Shown here: one piece after another, positions 37,028-45,675 of the stretch | How positions within the stretch are numbered: the first letter of the stretch is position 1 | Layout: each line of letters begins with the position of its first letter | Origin: Rhizobium rhizogenes | Lineage (GTDB): Bacteria; Pseudomonadota; Alphaproteobacteria; Rhizobiales; Rhizobiaceae | DNA length: 64,000 nucleotides | NCBI RefSeq assembly: GCF_002005205.3 | Contig: NZ_CP019702.2 | Span: 434,001 to 498,000 of the forward strand | Reading direction: 5' to 3' | Position numbers and translations under genes: made by a program | The notes under the pieces: model-generated | Database searches by the model: none | What the model was told of the DNA's origin: nothing | Seen by the model: the letters and a program-made list of their open reading frames with translations, nothing else

Positions 37028-37141
37028 CCGTCATGCCGGACCTGATCCGGCATCCAGCCAGCCCAAGTCCTTGGGCTGAAAAAACTCTTCTCGCCGCGTG
37101 AGGCCGCGTCGGCTGGATGCCGGCTCACGGCCGGTATGACG
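37028..37141 (+). repeat. Palindromic repeat C, copy 2
   Basis: A 114-base element, in the same orientation as copy 1 and starting 13 bases after the GIY-YIG stop. It shares CCGTCATGCCGG at the start, the inner CAGCCCAAGTCCTTGGGCTGA stem core, a CGTCGGCTGGATGCCGG block and a terminal TATGACG. Confidence 0.9.
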
Positions 37142-37255
37142 AAGAGACAGGAATGACATCTCCAGCCCGGAACCGCTTCACCCCGGCTTGCGTTCTTCAA
37201 TATCCTCATCGATAGAGTCATTCCAGCCGTCTCTCCTTCGAAAGCATAAGCCAGC

Positions 37256-39028
37256 ATGACGACAGACCAGATCCTCGCCTTCACCGTCATCGCCGGCATG
37301 ATGGTCGCGTTCATCTGGGACAGGCTGCGTTACGATGTCGTCGCCTGCAGTGCGCTGCTCGTGGCCGTGGCACTCGGCGTCGTGCCTTTCGAGAAGGCCT
37401 TCTCCGGTTTTTCCGACGATATCGTCATCATCGTGGCCAGCGCGCTGATCGTCAGTTCGGCTGTCGCCCGCTCCGGCGTCGTCGATATGACGATCAAGAA
37501 ATATTTCCCCGAAATGCACTCCAAGAGCCTGCAGCTCGCCTTTCTGATGATCGTCGTTGCCGTCATGTCCGCCTTCATCAAGAATATCGGCGCGCTCGCC
37601 ATCATGATGCCGGTTGCCTTCCAGTTCGCCCGCAAATCCGGCAGCCCCGTCTCCTATTATCTGATGCCGATGGCCTTCGCCGCGCTGCTGGGCGGGCTGA
37701 TGACGCAGATCGGCACCTCGCCCAACATCGTCGTCTCGCGGCTGCGCGAGGAAATGACCGGGCAGAGTTTTTCGATGTTCGACTTCACCCCCGTCGGCGC
37801 CGGCCTGACCGTCATCGGCATCATCTTCCTGACCTTCGGTTACCGGCTGCTGCCGGTGCGCAACCGCCAGCAGGCATCGGTGGAGGATATTCTCGACCAG
37901 TCGGCCTATACCGCCGAAGCCACCCTGCCCGCCGACAGCACCCACGCGGAAAAGCCGCTGCGCGAATTGCTGAAACAGGCCGACGGCGATGTGATCGCCA
38001 GCACCATCCTGCGCGGACCGCGGCGCATCTCCCCCTTCCCCGATGTGACGCTGAAGGCGGGTGACACGATTCTCCTCGAAGGCAGCCCGGAGGGGCTGGA
38101 CCGCATCGTCTCGCAGGCGAAGCTGCTGCTTTCCGGCAAGCCGCTGACGGAGAACGGCCAGAAAACCACCGATCTCATTTCCATGGAAGCGGTGATCAGC
38201 AATGAATCGGTGCTGAGCGGCATTTCCGCGCGCGAGCTTTCGCTCTCCTATACGCGCGGCGTCAATCTGATCGCGGTGAGCCGGCGCGGCCAGCGCGTCA
38301 GCCAGCGGCTCTCCGAGCTGACATTGCAGGCAGGCGACGTCATTCTTTTGCAGGGCAGCCGCAAGAACCTGCCGCAGGTATTGCAGGAATTTTCGCTCTT
38401 GCCGCTGGCGCAGCGGGAAATCCTGCTGGGCGTGCAGCGCCGCGCGCTTTTGCCGGTCATCGTGCTTGCCGCCGCCATGATTGCCGCCGGCAGCGGGCTG
38501 GTGCCGGTCTCCGTCGCCTTTTTCACCGCCGCCTTTCTGATGATCGTGGTCGGCGCCATCCCGCTAACAGAAGTCTATAAATCCATCGACGGGCCGATCC
38601 TCGTCATGCTCGCCGCCCTCATTCCCGTCAGCGACTCGCTCCGCACCAGCGGGGCGAGCGAACTGATCGCCGCATGGCTCGGCCAGGCAGCGCAGGGGCT
38701 GCCGCCCTTTGCGGCGCTCGGCATGATCCTGCTCACCGCCATGGCGGTGACGCCCTTTCTCAACAATGCCGCCACCGTGCTGGTCATGGCCCCCATCGCC
38801 GCCGGTTTCGCCACCACGCTCGGGTTTCGGCCGGAGGCATTCCTGATGGCGGTGGCGATCGGCGCCGGCTGCGATTTCCTCACCCCCATCGGCCACCAGT
38901 GCAATACGCTGGTCATGGGCCCGGGCGGCTACCGCTTCAGCGATTATCCGCGTCTTGGCCTGCCGCTGTCGATCATGATCGTCATTGCCAGCATTCCGAT
39001 GCTGCTTTACGTCTGGCCGGTCAACTAG
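37256..39028 (+). CDS. SLC13-family transporter with paired RCK/TrkA-C domains
   Basis: A 590-residue inner-membrane carrier. The N-terminal five or six helices are followed by two cytoplasmic TrkA-C modules (about residues 230-385; each ends with a segment like LKAGDTILLEGSPEGL and LQAGDVILLQGSRKNL). The second helix bundle follows. SLC13 substrate-binding hairpins are seen in IGTSPNIVVSRL and FLNNAATVLVMAPIA with FLTPIGHQCNTLVMGPGGY. Homologues carry sulfate, di- and tricarboxylates or other anions with sodium; the substrate is unknown. The ATG at 37256 begins 114 bases after repeat C copy 2. Confidence 0.88.
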   Translation: MTTDQILAFTVIAGMMVAFIWDRLRYDVVACSALLVAVALGVVPFEKAFSGFSDDIVIIVASALIVSSAVARSGVVDMTIKKYFPEMHSKSLQLAFLMIVVAVMSAFIKNIGALAIMMPVAFQFARKSGSPVSYYLMPMAFAALLGGLMTQIGTSPNIVVSRLREEMTGQSFSMFDFTPVGAGLTVIGIIFLTFGYRLLPVRNRQQASVEDILDQSAYTAEATLPADSTHAEKPLRELLKQADGDVIASTILRGPRRISPFPDVTLKAGDTILLEGSPEGLDRIVSQAKLLLSGKPLTENGQKTTDLISMEAVISNESVLSGISARELSLSYTRGVNLIAVSRRGQRVSQRLSELTLQAGDVILLQGSRKNLPQVLQEFSLLPLAQREILLGVQRRALLPVIVLAAAMIAAGSGLVPVSVAFFTAAFLMIVVGAIPLTEVYKSIDGPILVMLAALIPVSDSLRTSGASELIAAWLGQAAQGLPPFAALGMILLTAMAVTPFLNNAATVLVMAPIAAGFATTLGFRPEAFLMAVAIGAGCDFLTPIGHQCNTLVMGPGGYRFSDYPRLGLPLSIMIVIASIPMLLYVWPVN

Positions 39029-39238
39029 GCGCGGCTCGCCTCGGGGAAGACGGCGCAAGCTCCTTATTTCCTTGACGCCTGCGGCATAATATGGCCTAAG
39101 CCGGAGCCGAACGGGAATGTGCAAAAGGCGCTTTATTTGTGCCTTTCGACATGATTTCCTGCCGCATCCAAACGAAAACTTCGTGATATACGGGTGAAAC
39201 CACCCATATTTCAGCCACGTCCACGACGAGTGAATTTC

Positions 39239-40696
39239 ATGACCACTTCCGGCGTTCGCGTCCGCATCGCACCTTCCCCCACCGGCGAGCCGCATGTCGG
39301 CACCGCCTATATCGCGCTGTTCAACTATCTCTTCGCCAAGAAACACGGCGGCGAGTTCATCCTGCGCATCGAGGATACCGACGCCACCCGCTCGACCCTC
39401 GAATATGAGCAGAAAGTGCTGGAAGCCCTGCGCTGGACCGGCCTCACCTGGTCGGAAGGCCCCGATGTCGGCGGCCCTTACGGCCCCTACCGCCAGTCCG
39501 AGCGCAAGGCCATGTATTGGCCTTATGCCGAGGAATTGCTGGAAAAAGGCCATGCCTTCCGCTGTTTCTGCACGCCCGAGCGGCTGGAAGAAATGCGCGA
39601 AGCCCAGCGCGCCGCCGGCAAGCCGCCGAAATATGATGGCCACTGCCTCAACCTGAAAGCCGAGGAAGTCACCGCCCGCGTCGCCGCCGGCGAGGCCAAT
39701 GTCGTGCGCATGAAAATCCCGACCGAAGGTTCGTGCGATTTCCATGACGGCGTTTATGGCGATGTCTCGATCCCTTGGGATTCGGTCGACATGCAGGTGT
39801 TGATCAAGGCCGACGGCATGCCGACCTATCACATGGCCAACGTCATCGACGACCATCTGATGAAGATCACCCATGTGGCGCGCGGCGAAGAGTGGCTGGC
39901 CTCCGTGCCCAAGCACATCCTGCTTTACCGTTATTTCGGCTGGGAGCAGCCGGTGTTCATGCATCTCTCGCTGATGCGCAACGCCGACAAGTCGAAGCTT
40001 TCCAAGCGCAAGAACCCGACCTCGATCTCCTATTATTCCGCGCTGGGTTACCTGCCGGAAGCGCTGATGAACTTCCTTGGCCTGTTCTTCATCCAGATCG
40101 CCGAAGGCGAAGAGCTCTTGACCATGGACGAGCTGGCGGCGAAGTTCGATCCGGAAGCGCTGTCCAAGGCCGGCGCCATCTTCGATATCCAGAAGCTGGA
40201 CTGGCTGAACGGCCGCTGGCTGCGCGAAAAGCTTTCGCCGGAGGAGTTCATTTCCCGCACCCTGGAATGGGCGATGGAAAATGCCCGCCTGACCGAAGGC
40301 CTGAAGCTTGCCCAGAGCCGCATTTCAAGACTCGGCGAATTGCCGAACCTCGCCGGCTTCCTGCTGGCGAGCGATGTCGGCCTGACGCCGGCTTCCTTTG
40401 CCGGGCTGAAGAGCAAACCGGAGGAAATCCACGAAATCCTCACCACGGTTGCCGCCGACCTCGAGAAGATGCCGGACTGGAACGTGGAAGCGATCGAGGC
40501 CGAGCTGCGCGATGTTGCCGAACGCACGGGCAAGAAGCTGCGCGTCGTGACGCCGCCGCTTTTCGTCGCCGTCTCCGGTTCCTCGCGCTCGCTGCCGCTG
40601 TTTGACTCGATGGCGCTGCTCGGCCGCTCCGTGGTGCGCCAGCGGTTGAAGATGGCGATTGCCGTTGTGGCCACGATGGTTGGCAGCGGAAGCTGA
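39239..40696 (+). CDS. gltX: Glutamyl-tRNA synthetase
   Basis: A 485-residue class I synthetase that charges tRNA-Glu. The HIGH-like motif is PHVGTAY (near residue 19) and the KMSKS-like motif is KLSKRK (near residue 253). The C-terminal anticodon-binding region ends in a conserved LFDSMALLGR-like helix. The frame is open from 39194, but the ATG at 39239 gives the standard N-terminus (TTSGVRVRIAPSPTGEP). Alphaproteobacteria often carry two GltX enzymes, one of which may charge tRNA-Gln for amidation; which this is cannot be told here. Confidence 0.95.
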   Translation: MTTSGVRVRIAPSPTGEPHVGTAYIALFNYLFAKKHGGEFILRIEDTDATRSTLEYEQKVLEALRWTGLTWSEGPDVGGPYGPYRQSERKAMYWPYAEELLEKGHAFRCFCTPERLEEMREAQRAAGKPPKYDGHCLNLKAEEVTARVAAGEANVVRMKIPTEGSCDFHDGVYGDVSIPWDSVDMQVLIKADGMPTYHMANVIDDHLMKITHVARGEEWLASVPKHILLYRYFGWEQPVFMHLSLMRNADKSKLSKRKNPTSISYYSALGYLPEALMNFLGLFFIQIAEGEELLTMDELAAKFDPEALSKAGAIFDIQKLDWLNGRWLREKLSPEEFISRTLEWAMENARLTEGLKLAQSRISRLGELPNLAGFLLASDVGLTPASFAGLKSKPEEIHEILTTVAADLEKMPDWNVEAIEAELRDVAERTGKKLRVVTPPLFVAVSGSSRSLPLFDSMALLGRSVVRQRLKMAIAVVATMVGSGS

Positions 40697-40750
40697 TAGT
40701 TATGTGCTGGCGGTGACGGCAGCATTTTAGAATACGCCTTCTGCCTGGGG

Positions 40751-40895
40751 CTTACCCCCCTCTGCCCTGCCGGGCATCTCCCCCTCAAGGGGGGAGATCG
40801 ACAAGCGGCTGACACCTTGCCCATGGAACGGGTGGGCGCGGCATCTGATCTCCCCCCTTGAGGGGGAGATGCCCGGCAGGGCAGAGGGGGGTAAG
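40751..40895. repeat. Intergenic inverted repeat B, copy 2 (perfect 49-bp arms)
   Basis: Left arm 40751-40799 and right arm 40847-40895 are exact reverse complements over 49 bases, with a 47-base spacer. Each arm also self-pairs around CCCCCTCAAGGGGGG. It lies between gltX and lysS and is open in the lysS frame. The imperfect sister copy is at 28859-29016. Confidence 0.95.
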
Positions 40896-40947
40896 CCCAA
40901 CGCACAAAGGCCACCCGCAACGAACAAGCCCGCTAAAGGCGAACACA

Positions 40948-42447
40948 ATGAACGACAAGACGACCGAAACCACCGCCCTCTCCTCCGACGCCACCGAAGT
41001 GCGCCGCCAGAAACTCGCGCTGCTGCGCGAGCAGATCGGCGATGTCTATCCGGCGCATTTCCACCGCACGCTGACCAATGCGGAGCTGGCGGAAAAATAT
41101 GCCGATATCGAAGCCGACGTCGAAACCGGCGATACGGTGACGGTGGCCGGTCGCGTTTATTCCTCGCGCAATTCCGGCATGTTCATGGATATCCATGACG
41201 CCTCCGGCAAGGTGCAGATATTCTCCCACAAGGACACGACGCCGGAAGCGGCGCGCAATCTTTTGCCGATGATCGATATCGGCGACATCATCGGCGTCAC
41301 CGGCAAGGTGCGCCGCACCAAGCGTGGCGAGCTGACGATCAACGCCGAAGAAATCACCATGCTGACGAAGTCGCTGTTGCCGATGCCCGAGAAGTGGCAC
41401 GGCGTCTCCGACATCGAGCTGCGTTACCGCAAGCGTCATCTGGACATTCTCTCCAACGAGGAATCCAAGCTGCGCTTCCTGCAGCGTTCGAAGATCCTCT
41501 CCGGCATCCGCCGCTTCATGGAGGCCGAGGGCTTCCTCGAAGTGGAAACGCCAATGCTGCAGACCATCTATGGCGGCGCGACGGCCGATCCGTTCAAGAC
41601 CTTCCACAACACGCTGAAGATGGACATGTATCTGCGCATCGCGCCGGAACTGTTCCTGAAGCGCACGCTGGTTTCGGGCCTCACCGACAAGGTCTTCGAA
41701 ATCAACCGCAACTTCCGCAACGAAGGCGTTTCCACAAGGCACAATCCTGAATTCACCATGATGGAGTGCTATTGGGCCTATGCCGATTACGAAGACATCA
41801 TGGGTCTCGTGGAGCGGCTGTTCGAGACGCTGGCGATTGCCCTGCACGGCACGACCGAAGTGGAATTCCAGGGCCAGACGATTTCCTTCAAGGGCCCGTT
41901 CAAGCGCGTGCCGATGCCCGACGCGGTGAAGGAAGCGACCGGTATCGATTTCCTTGGCCTCAAGACCGACGAAGAAGCCCGCGCCGCCGCCAAGGCCGCC
42001 GGTTTTGCCGTCGAAAAGGACTGGACCTGGGGCGAATGCCTTGCCTTCATCTTCGAAGAAAAGGTCGAGGGCACACTGATCCAGCCGAGCCATGTGACGC
42101 ATTTCCCCAAGGACATTTCGCCCTTCGCCAAGGAAGTGCCGGGCGAACCGCGCCTCGTCGAGCGTTTCGAAAGCTATTGCAATGCCTGGGAAGTGGGCAA
42201 CGCCTTCTCCGAACTCAACGATCCGGAAGAGCAGCGCCGCCGCATGGTGGAGCAGCTGGAACAGGCGCACGCCCGCGGCGAAAAGGACAAGCAGCTCGAC
42301 GACGAATTCCTCGACGCCATCGACCAGGGCATGCCGCCCGCCGGCGGTCTCGGCATCGGCGTCGACCGCCTGATCATGCTGCTCACCAACGCCCCGTCGA
42401 TCCGCGACGTCATCCTCTTCCCGGCCCGCCGCAACAAGGCGGACTGA
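40948..42447 (+). CDS. lysS: Lysyl-tRNA synthetase, class II
   Basis: A 499-residue class II enzyme charging tRNA-Lys. An N-terminal OB-fold anticodon domain (VTVAGRVYSSRNSGMFMDIHDASGKVQIF) is followed by class II motif 1 (LEVETPMLQ), motif 2 (FEINRNFRNEGVSTRHNPEFTMMECY) and motif 3 (GGLGIGVDRLIMLLT). The frame is open upstream through repeat B, but the ATG at 40948 gives the normal N-terminus. A hairpin (42463-42469 with 42474-42480) followed by TT may end transcription. Confidence 0.95.
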   Translation: MNDKTTETTALSSDATEVRRQKLALLREQIGDVYPAHFHRTLTNAELAEKYADIEADVETGDTVTVAGRVYSSRNSGMFMDIHDASGKVQIFSHKDTTPEAARNLLPMIDIGDIIGVTGKVRRTKRGELTINAEEITMLTKSLLPMPEKWHGVSDIELRYRKRHLDILSNEESKLRFLQRSKILSGIRRFMEAEGFLEVETPMLQTIYGGATADPFKTFHNTLKMDMYLRIAPELFLKRTLVSGLTDKVFEINRNFRNEGVSTRHNPEFTMMECYWAYADYEDIMGLVERLFETLAIALHGTTEVEFQGQTISFKGPFKRVPMPDAVKEATGIDFLGLKTDEEARAAAKAAGFAVEKDWTWGECLAFIFEEKVEGTLIQPSHVTHFPKDISPFAKEVPGEPRLVERFESYCNAWEVGNAFSELNDPEEQRRRMVEQLEQAHARGEKDKQLDDEFLDAIDQGMPPAGGLGIGVDRLIMLLTNAPSIRDVILFPARRNKAD

Positions 42448-42837
42448 TCGGACGAAACCGGGGGCGGCCTCACGGCCGCCTTCCACTCCCCGATTTTCTC
42501 GCTAGTGGCGAAGGGGCGTATTTTCTTGACGTCATCCTTGGGCTTGTCCCAAGGATCTAATCACGTCCAACAAAATCAATCCGTTGCAGATCCTCGGGAC
42601 AGGCCCGAGGATGACGTCGGGGAGTGTGGCGAGGTTTCGCCCCATTTATCTGCCGGTTTTCCTTTCCATAGATAGACCCCGCAAGTAACTACCCGGCTTT
42701 CGGTGAACGTATCGCCTAGGTTTATTTAACTTTCAGTAGAATATACTGGCGGCATAACCTCAACCTGTGATACCCATTCTCCATCATTCGCATTGTGTTT
42801 GACGGCTTTCGATCAAGAGCCGCCGGGGGAGATACGC
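42448..42837. other. Gene-free region between lysS and patatin gene
   Basis: This 390-base gap holds the possible lysS terminator, repeat D (42528-42618), and an AT-rich stretch at 42720-42790 that probably contains the promoter of the patatin gene. GGGGGAGA before 42838 is its ribosome-binding site. I see no small gene or RNA gene here. Confidence 0.5.
42528..42618. repeat. Palindromic repeat D, complete copy
   Basis: A 91-base element with outer ends GACGTCATCC and GGATGACGTC. It has two hairpins: CTTGGG...CCCAAG on the left and CTCGGG...CCCGAG on the right, joined by an AT-rich middle (CAACAAAATCAATCCG). A partial copy in the opposite orientation is at 53890-53955. Confidence 0.85.
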
Positions 42838-44577
42838 ATGCCTGAGAATGAGCTTCCCAAATACCAGCCCGATATGTTTGCAACGCCTGAGAAGGAATGC
42901 GACGTGGTGATGAAGGGGGGCATCACCTCCGGTGTCGTTTATCCCTATGCCGTTCTGGAACTGGCGCGCCGATATCGCTTCCGCTCGATAGGCGGCACAT
43001 CGGCCGGGGCGATTGCCGCCGCTTTCGCGGCAGCGGCGGAATATTCCCGCACCGTCAGGGGCGATCCTGACGGGTTCATCCGCCTGCAGGCCCATTGCGA
43101 TACGATACCGACCATTCTGGGCAGGCTTTTCCAGCCGGAGCGCCGTTTTCGCCCGCTGATGCGTTACCTGTTATGGGCGCAGGCCGGCGGCTGGCCCGGC
43201 AAGGTACTGGGCCTGCCCTTGGCTTTTCCGCTCGCCTCGCTGGCGGGCATCGTCATCGGCGCCGGCCTGTTATGGGCCATGGGTGGCAGCTACGCCGGGT
43301 CCGTTCTCGGCGGGTTTGTCGGACTGGCGGCAGCGATCCTCATTCAGGTCCTGTGGCTGGTTTTGCACCGGTTGCCGCAGGAGGGCTTCGGTTTCTGCTC
43401 GGGGCTGACGGTTTCGGGCGCGGATGTTCCCGGCCTTACGGACTGGCTTCATGCATCGATCCAGGACATTGCTTTCGGCAGCCAGGCCGCGACAGCGCCG
43501 CCTTTGACCTTTGGCGATCTCGTCGGCGACGACCCGGAAAAACCGGTCATCAACCTGAAGATGGTCACGACGAACCTGTCGATGCGGCGGCCGCACACGC
43601 TTCCGAACACCAATCTCATGGTGGCTTACGACCCGAAGGAATGGGGCCAGCTGTTTCCCGCCGGCGTGATGAACTGGCTGAAGCAGGTCGCGACGCCGGG
43701 CGGCCCCTTTCCCGAACTCAAGGCTTTTCCGGAGCCAGACCAGTTGCCGGTCATCATCGCGACGCGCATGAGCCTGAGTTTCCCGGTCCTGTTCAAGGCC
43801 ATTCCGGCCTATACCAATGATCGCGGCACGCTTGATATCGTGAGACGTCTCAGTGGCGACGCGCGGCCCGTCATGAAGGCGAAAATCTGGTTCTCCGACG
43901 GCGGGATCAGCAGCAATTTTCCCATTCACCTTTTCGATGCCCTGCTTCCGTCACGTCCCACCTTCGCACTCAGCCTCGATGAATTGCCGAAACCCATCGC
44001 CGCCAGCATGAAGCGCGTGACTATCCCGCAGGCGGCGGGCGAAGGGATCGGCGTGCCCGTTCACAAGATGGAAAAAATGAGCGGCTTTCTCGGCAGCATC
44101 CTCAGTTCGGCCAAGGACTGGCAGGATCAGTCTCTCGCCACCATGCCGGGCCAGAGGGAGCGCATCGCCCGCGTCTTTCTCAACGAGGAGGAAGGCGGGC
44201 TGAACCTCACCATGCCGCCGGAACGCTCGGCAAAACTGATGAGCTACGGCCTTGAGGTCGGATCGCTCTTCGCCAATGGCGCGCTGGATTTTGACGAACA
44301 TCGCTGGCGCCGGACGCTTGTTGCCTATGACAGACTGGAAGACGCCGTGTTTGCGACCGAGCGCCTGTGGAAGGAAAGCAAATACGAGGACTGGCTAACG
44401 GATTACATCGACGAGATCAAAAGCTACGAAGCCGTGACAAAGGGGGACCGGGAAAAGCTGATCGCCCGAATTGCCGCCTTCGCCGCCCTGTCGCAGAGCT
44501 TCTCCCCGGCCATCGCCAACAAGCGCAGGAAGTTTCCAAATCCGGCTGGCCGTTTGCGGATCGGACCGGACGTCTGA
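42838..44577 (+). CDS. Patatin-like phospholipase with internal membrane hairpin
   Basis: A 579-residue protein with an N-terminal patatin core. A variant oxyanion motif (KGGITSGVVYP, residues 26-36) is followed by the nucleophile elbow GTSAG (residues 53-57, Ser55). The catalytic Asp lies in SDGGISSNF (near residue 353). Between them, residues about 124-148 and 151-177 form two hydrophobic segments, so the core is interrupted by a membrane hairpin. The last 200 residues (including YGLEVGSLFANGALDFDEHRWRR) match no domain I recognise. It likely hydrolyses membrane lipids, but the substrate and trigger are unknown. It is a single gene; the ATG at 42838 follows GGGGGAGA. No cyclase or sensor gene is adjacent. 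Confidence 0.85.
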   Translation: MPENELPKYQPDMFATPEKECDVVMKGGITSGVVYPYAVLELARRYRFRSIGGTSAGAIAAAFAAAAEYSRTVRGDPDGFIRLQAHCDTIPTILGRLFQPERRFRPLMRYLLWAQAGGWPGKVLGLPLAFPLASLAGIVIGAGLLWAMGGSYAGSVLGGFVGLAAAILIQVLWLVLHRLPQEGFGFCSGLTVSGADVPGLTDWLHASIQDIAFGSQAATAPPLTFGDLVGDDPEKPVINLKMVTTNLSMRRPHTLPNTNLMVAYDPKEWGQLFPAGVMNWLKQVATPGGPFPELKAFPEPDQLPVIIATRMSLSFPVLFKAIPAYTNDRGTLDIVRRLSGDARPVMKAKIWFSDGGISSNFPIHLFDALLPSRPTFALSLDELPKPIAASMKRVTIPQAAGEGIGVPVHKMEKMSGFLGSILSSAKDWQDQSLATMPGQRERIARVFLNEEEGGLNLTMPPERSAKLMSYGLEVGSLFANGALDFDEHRWRRTLVAYDRLEDAVFATERLWKESKYEDWLTDYIDEIKSYEAVTKGDREKLIARIAAFAALSQSFSPAIANKRRKFPNPAGRLRIGPDV

Positions 44578-44736
44578 CCGGTTCGGCCACCAAGGTCTCA
44601 GCGACGACGTGAAGGAAAGGGCAACCCGGCCCTTCTGGAACATGTCCAGTAAAGGTGCGCAGCGGTTTTATGCCCGGGAAATGCCGAAAACAAAGGGACA
44701 GAGCACGTCCGACCATCCGTTCGGACCGGATGTGCC

Positions 44737-45675
44737 CTAGTGCCCCGAGGCCTTTTTATCCGCCGCCGGTTCGTCCGCCGGCGCAGTTTCGGAAGCGGCC
44801 TTCTCCTCCGCCGCCTGCGCGGTCGTCGAGCCTTTTCCGAAAATCAGCGATTTCAGATAGGTCAGGCTGAAAATGCTGCCGCCATCGGCTTCCGGTGTCG
44901 AGGTCAGAAGCTCATCGGTGCCGGGTTCGCCATGCGCTTCGGGAGCGGCGGTTTCACCATGTGCTTCCGCACCGGCCCCGCCCTCATCCGTTTCCGGCGC
45001 AGCGCCGTGGCCGCCGGCGCCGTCGTCCTTGCCTTCACCGTGACCGGCCGCCCCTTTCGCAGCCTTGCCATCATGGCTTTCGGCAGCGGCGTCCGAAGCC
45101 GGCGTCGCGCAATCGGCGGTGTCGCTGAGGCTCGCGGCCATAAACTCGGCATCTTCCAGCGGCAGGTCGATGCGCAGCCCGTAAAACTGGCCGCTGCCAT
45201 TGGCCGCGCCGTCATAATAAAAGGCCGAATAGCGCTGGGCATTGGCGCCCTCGGGAATCTTGGTCGGATCGGGAATGAAGACGACCTGTGCGGCAATGGC
45301 CCGGCCGCGCATTTCCGAGCGCAATTGCGGACCGTTTCTGTCAAGCACCGAAACCTGAACCAGATCGGGCCTCTGCTTGTCGTAAACCGCCCTGGCAACG
45401 CGAAGCGCGGTTTTCAACCGCTCGGTGCCATCGCCCCCTTCGGTGCGGATGAATTTGCGCACCCATAAGGAACCGTTCTTGCGGATGTTGACTGTCTGGA
45501 CCGCGTCGCAGGAAAGCCCGTTGGCGGAGGCATAGGATGGGCCAAGCAGCCGCTCGCTGCCGATGAACACGGCAGCAGAACCGGTCGCACCCGCCAAAAG
45601 CAGGATCCCGCCTCCGATCATAACGAGCTTGCGCGAAAACCGCATTCGTCCGAATACAGCTTTCACCCGCAACAT
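44737..45675 (-). CDS. Membrane-anchored protein of unknown function with low-complexity C-terminus
   Basis: About 312 residues. A basic N-terminus (MLRVKAVFGRMRFSRK) and one hydrophobic segment (MIGGGILLLAGATGSAAVFIG) suggest an inner-membrane anchor with the rest in the periplasm. Residues about 40-190 form a folded-looking domain (CDAVQTVNIRKNGSLWVRKFIR, DLVQVSVLDRNGPQLRSEMRGRAI, RYSAFYYDGAANGSGQF). The C-terminal 120 residues are low-complexity Gly/Ala/Glu/His (HGEGKDDGAGGHGAA). The frame is open to 45846; the ATGs at 45675 and 45645 are both possible starts and neither has a good ribosome-binding site. No family recognised. Confidence 0.65.
   Translation of the reverse strand: MLRVKAVFGRMRFSRKLVMIGGGILLLAGATGSAAVFIGSERLLGPSYASANGLSCDAVQTVNIRKNGSLWVRKFIRTEGGDGTERLKTALRVARAVYDKQRPDLVQVSVLDRNGPQLRSEMRGRAIAAQVVFIPDPTKIPEGANAQRYSAFYYDGAANGSGQFYGLRIDLPLEDAEFMAASLSDTADCATPASDAAAESHDGKAAKGAAGHGEGKDDGAGGHGAAPETDEGGAGAEAHGETAAPEAHGEPGTDELLTSTPEADGGSIFSLTYLKSLIFGKGSTTAQAAEEKAASETAPADEPAADKKASGH

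Noticed and set aside
40751..40895. Possible CRISPR array or transposon end
   Set aside because: There are only two inverted arms, no regular spacers, no cas genes and no transposase gene nearby. It fits an intergenic palindromic repeat.
40858..40947. In-frame upstream extension of lysS through repeat B
   Set aside because: The extra residues come from the palindromic repeat arm and are not part of any lysyl-tRNA synthetase. The same artefact affects ytfR (repeat A) and xylA (repeat B).
42838..44577. Patatin gene as the effector of a CBASS-type immune operon
   Set aside because: No nucleotide cyclase, sensor or helper gene lies beside it. The neighbours are lysS and an unrelated anchored protein.
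44578..44736. Possible small gene between the patatin gene and the anchored-protein gene
   Set aside because: The frames here are shadows or short fragments without ribosome-binding sites. I see nothing supportable in these 159 bases.
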